Assembly: GCA_946060825.1 (NCBI GenBank)
Contig: CAMGPO010000039.1
Span: forward strand, 1 to 8,261
DNA from: an uncultured Clostridia bacterium
GTDB taxonomy: Bacteria; Bacillota; Clostridia; Oscillospirales; Oscillospiraceae
Reading direction: 5' to 3'
Length of the DNA stretch: 8,261 nt
In this document: positions 7,944-8,261 of the stretch, piece by piece
How positions within the stretch are numbered: the first letter of the stretch is position 1
Layout of the letters: every line of letters begins with the position of its first letter
Position numbers and translations under genes: made by a program
Notes under the pieces: model-generated
What the model was told of the DNA's origin: nothing
The model's input: the letters and a program-made list of their open reading frames with translations, nothing else
Database searches by the model: none

Positions 7944-7973
7944 AGTATAGCGGTTTTTTTGGTGGCCTGTCAA
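7944..7973 (-). promoter_or_regulatory. Promoter of rsuA
   Basis: On the minus strand, a perfect -35 TTGACA (7973-7968) and -10 TATACT (7949-7944) are 18 bp apart, with an A7 tract inside the spacer. The start near 7937 gives a leader of about 20 bases ending in the ribosome site. Confidence 0.85.
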
Positions 7974-8003
7974 TCCCGGGTTTCCGGCTGAATGGGGTGT
8001 TCC

Positions 8004-8030
8004 GGGCGGCCACACGAGGCCGCCCCTACG
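8004..8030. repeat. GGGCGGCC palindromic repeat, copy 1
   Basis: GGGCGGCC (8004-8011) and GGCCGCCC (8018-8025) form a perfect 8-bp hairpin around a 6-base loop, followed by CTACG. A second copy at 8153-8179 in the same orientation is identical at 25 of 27 positions, with both differences in the loop. It behaves like a REP-type intergenic palindrome. Confidence 0.85.
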
Positions 8031-8044
8031 ATGTCGGCGCAGCA

Positions 8045-8127
8045 ATGTCATTCTGAGGGAGCTTTGGCGACCGAAGAATCTTTTCGGGTCTGGTGCAGAA
8101 GATTCTTCGCTTCGCTCAGAATGACAT
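8045..8127. repeat. 83-bp imperfect inverted-repeat element (REP/MITE-like)
   Basis: ATGTCATTCTGAG (8045-8057) is perfectly inverted at 8115-8127, and GAAGAATCTT (8073-8082) is perfectly inverted at 8099-8108, with a 16-base loop. The left half has 15 bases between its two blocks, the right half only 6. It has no coding content. Intergenic repeats with the ATTCTGAG...GAAGAATC pattern are familiar from several bacterial groups, but their origin is not settled. Confidence 0.85.
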
Positions 8128-8152
8128 GGAAAAGGGTGGCGAAGGGGCATAA

Positions 8153-8179
8153 GGGCGGCCACATGGGGCCGCCCCTACG
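8153..8179. repeat. GGGCGGCC palindromic repeat, copy 2
   Basis: GGGCGGCC (8153-8160) and GGCCGCCC (8167-8174) surround the loop ACATGG, followed by CTACG. It is in the same orientation as copy 1 and 25 bases beyond the 83-bp inverted repeat, so the two copies bracket that element. It lies 20 bases from the end of the partial gene at the right edge and could fold in that gene's 3' untranslated region, but it lacks a T run. Confidence 0.85.
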
Positions 8180-8199
8180 GAAAAATGACGCTGGGCTTC

Positions 8200-8261
8200 T
8201 CAGGGTTCCCGGTCGGAGCCGCGGACGTTGGCGGTGATGCCCTCGAGGGCTTTGGCCGCCT
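8200..8261 (-). CDS. C-terminal end of an unidentified minus-strand gene (cut by window edge)
   Basis: The last 19 sense codons before a TGA at 8202-8200 read AAKALEGITANVRGSDREP. Seventeen of the 19 third positions are G or C, matching the codon habit of the neighbouring genes, and the reading direction is the same as rsuA and guaD. It is too short to identify. It could also be a chance open frame. Confidence 0.45.
   Translation of the reverse strand, partial: AAKALEGITANVRGSDREP

Noticed and set aside
8004..8179. CRISPR array
   Set aside because: There are only two GGGCGGCC repeats, 122 bp apart, with another inverted repeat between them. There is no regular spacer pattern and no cas gene.

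Overview
The window is a GC-rich (roughly 60%) stretch of a Firmicutes-type chromosome. It is most likely from a gut Clostridia lineage of the Oscillospiraceae/Ruminococcaceae kind. The reasons are the strong AAAGGAG-type ribosome binding sites, the sigma-A-type promoters with 17-18 bp spacers, a purine riboswitch, short intergenic palindromes of the GGGCGGCC kind, and the flavour of the FtsH and NadE proteins. The species call is inference. The content is mostly core housekeeping genes, and no phage, transposase or CRISPR array is visible.

Layout from left to right: (1) the 5' part of an rRNA methyltransferase gene (rlmB) on the minus strand, running off the left edge. (2) A 199-bp divergent intergenic region with one promoter for rlmB and one for ftsH. 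(3) ftsH, the membrane AAA+ zinc protease, on the plus strand, closed by a bidirectional terminator. (4) A small minus-strand gene for an XRE-type DNA-binding protein fused to a zinc ribbon. It is divergent from (5) nadE, glutamine-dependent NAD+ synthetase. The nadE promoter has a perfect 8-bp inverted repeat wrapped around its -35 box. (6) A small lipoprotein gene follows nadE in the same direction and ends at a second bidirectional terminator. (7) guaD, guanine deaminase, lies on the minus strand, preceded by a purine riboswitch with its own promoter and an intrinsic terminator. (8) rsuA, a pseudouridine synthase of the 16S rRNA type, lies upstream of guaD on the same strand. (9) An intergenic composite repeat follows, in which two near-identical palindromes flank an 83-bp imperfect inverted repeat. 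(10) The last 62 bases hold the C-terminal end of an unidentified minus-strand gene.

The most interesting element is the leader of guaD. The aptamer has the purine-class core and a C at the position that pairs with guanine. The 3' strand of its P1 helix is also the 5' arm of a 9-bp terminator hairpin followed by five U. P1 and the terminator therefore exclude each other, which predicts that ligand binding turns guaD ON. That is the logical sign for a catabolic deaminase sensing its own substrate, and opposite to the usual guanine OFF switches on purine salvage and uptake genes. The aptamer departs from the classical one in L2, L3, P1 and the base before the specificity C, so its ligand deserves a direct test.

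The genes do not form one pathway. ftsH (protein quality control), rlmB and rsuA (rRNA modification), nadE (NAD synthesis) and guaD (guanine breakdown to xanthine and ammonia) are separate transcription units. The exceptions are a possible nadE-lipoprotein pair and possible rsuA read-through into the guaD leader.
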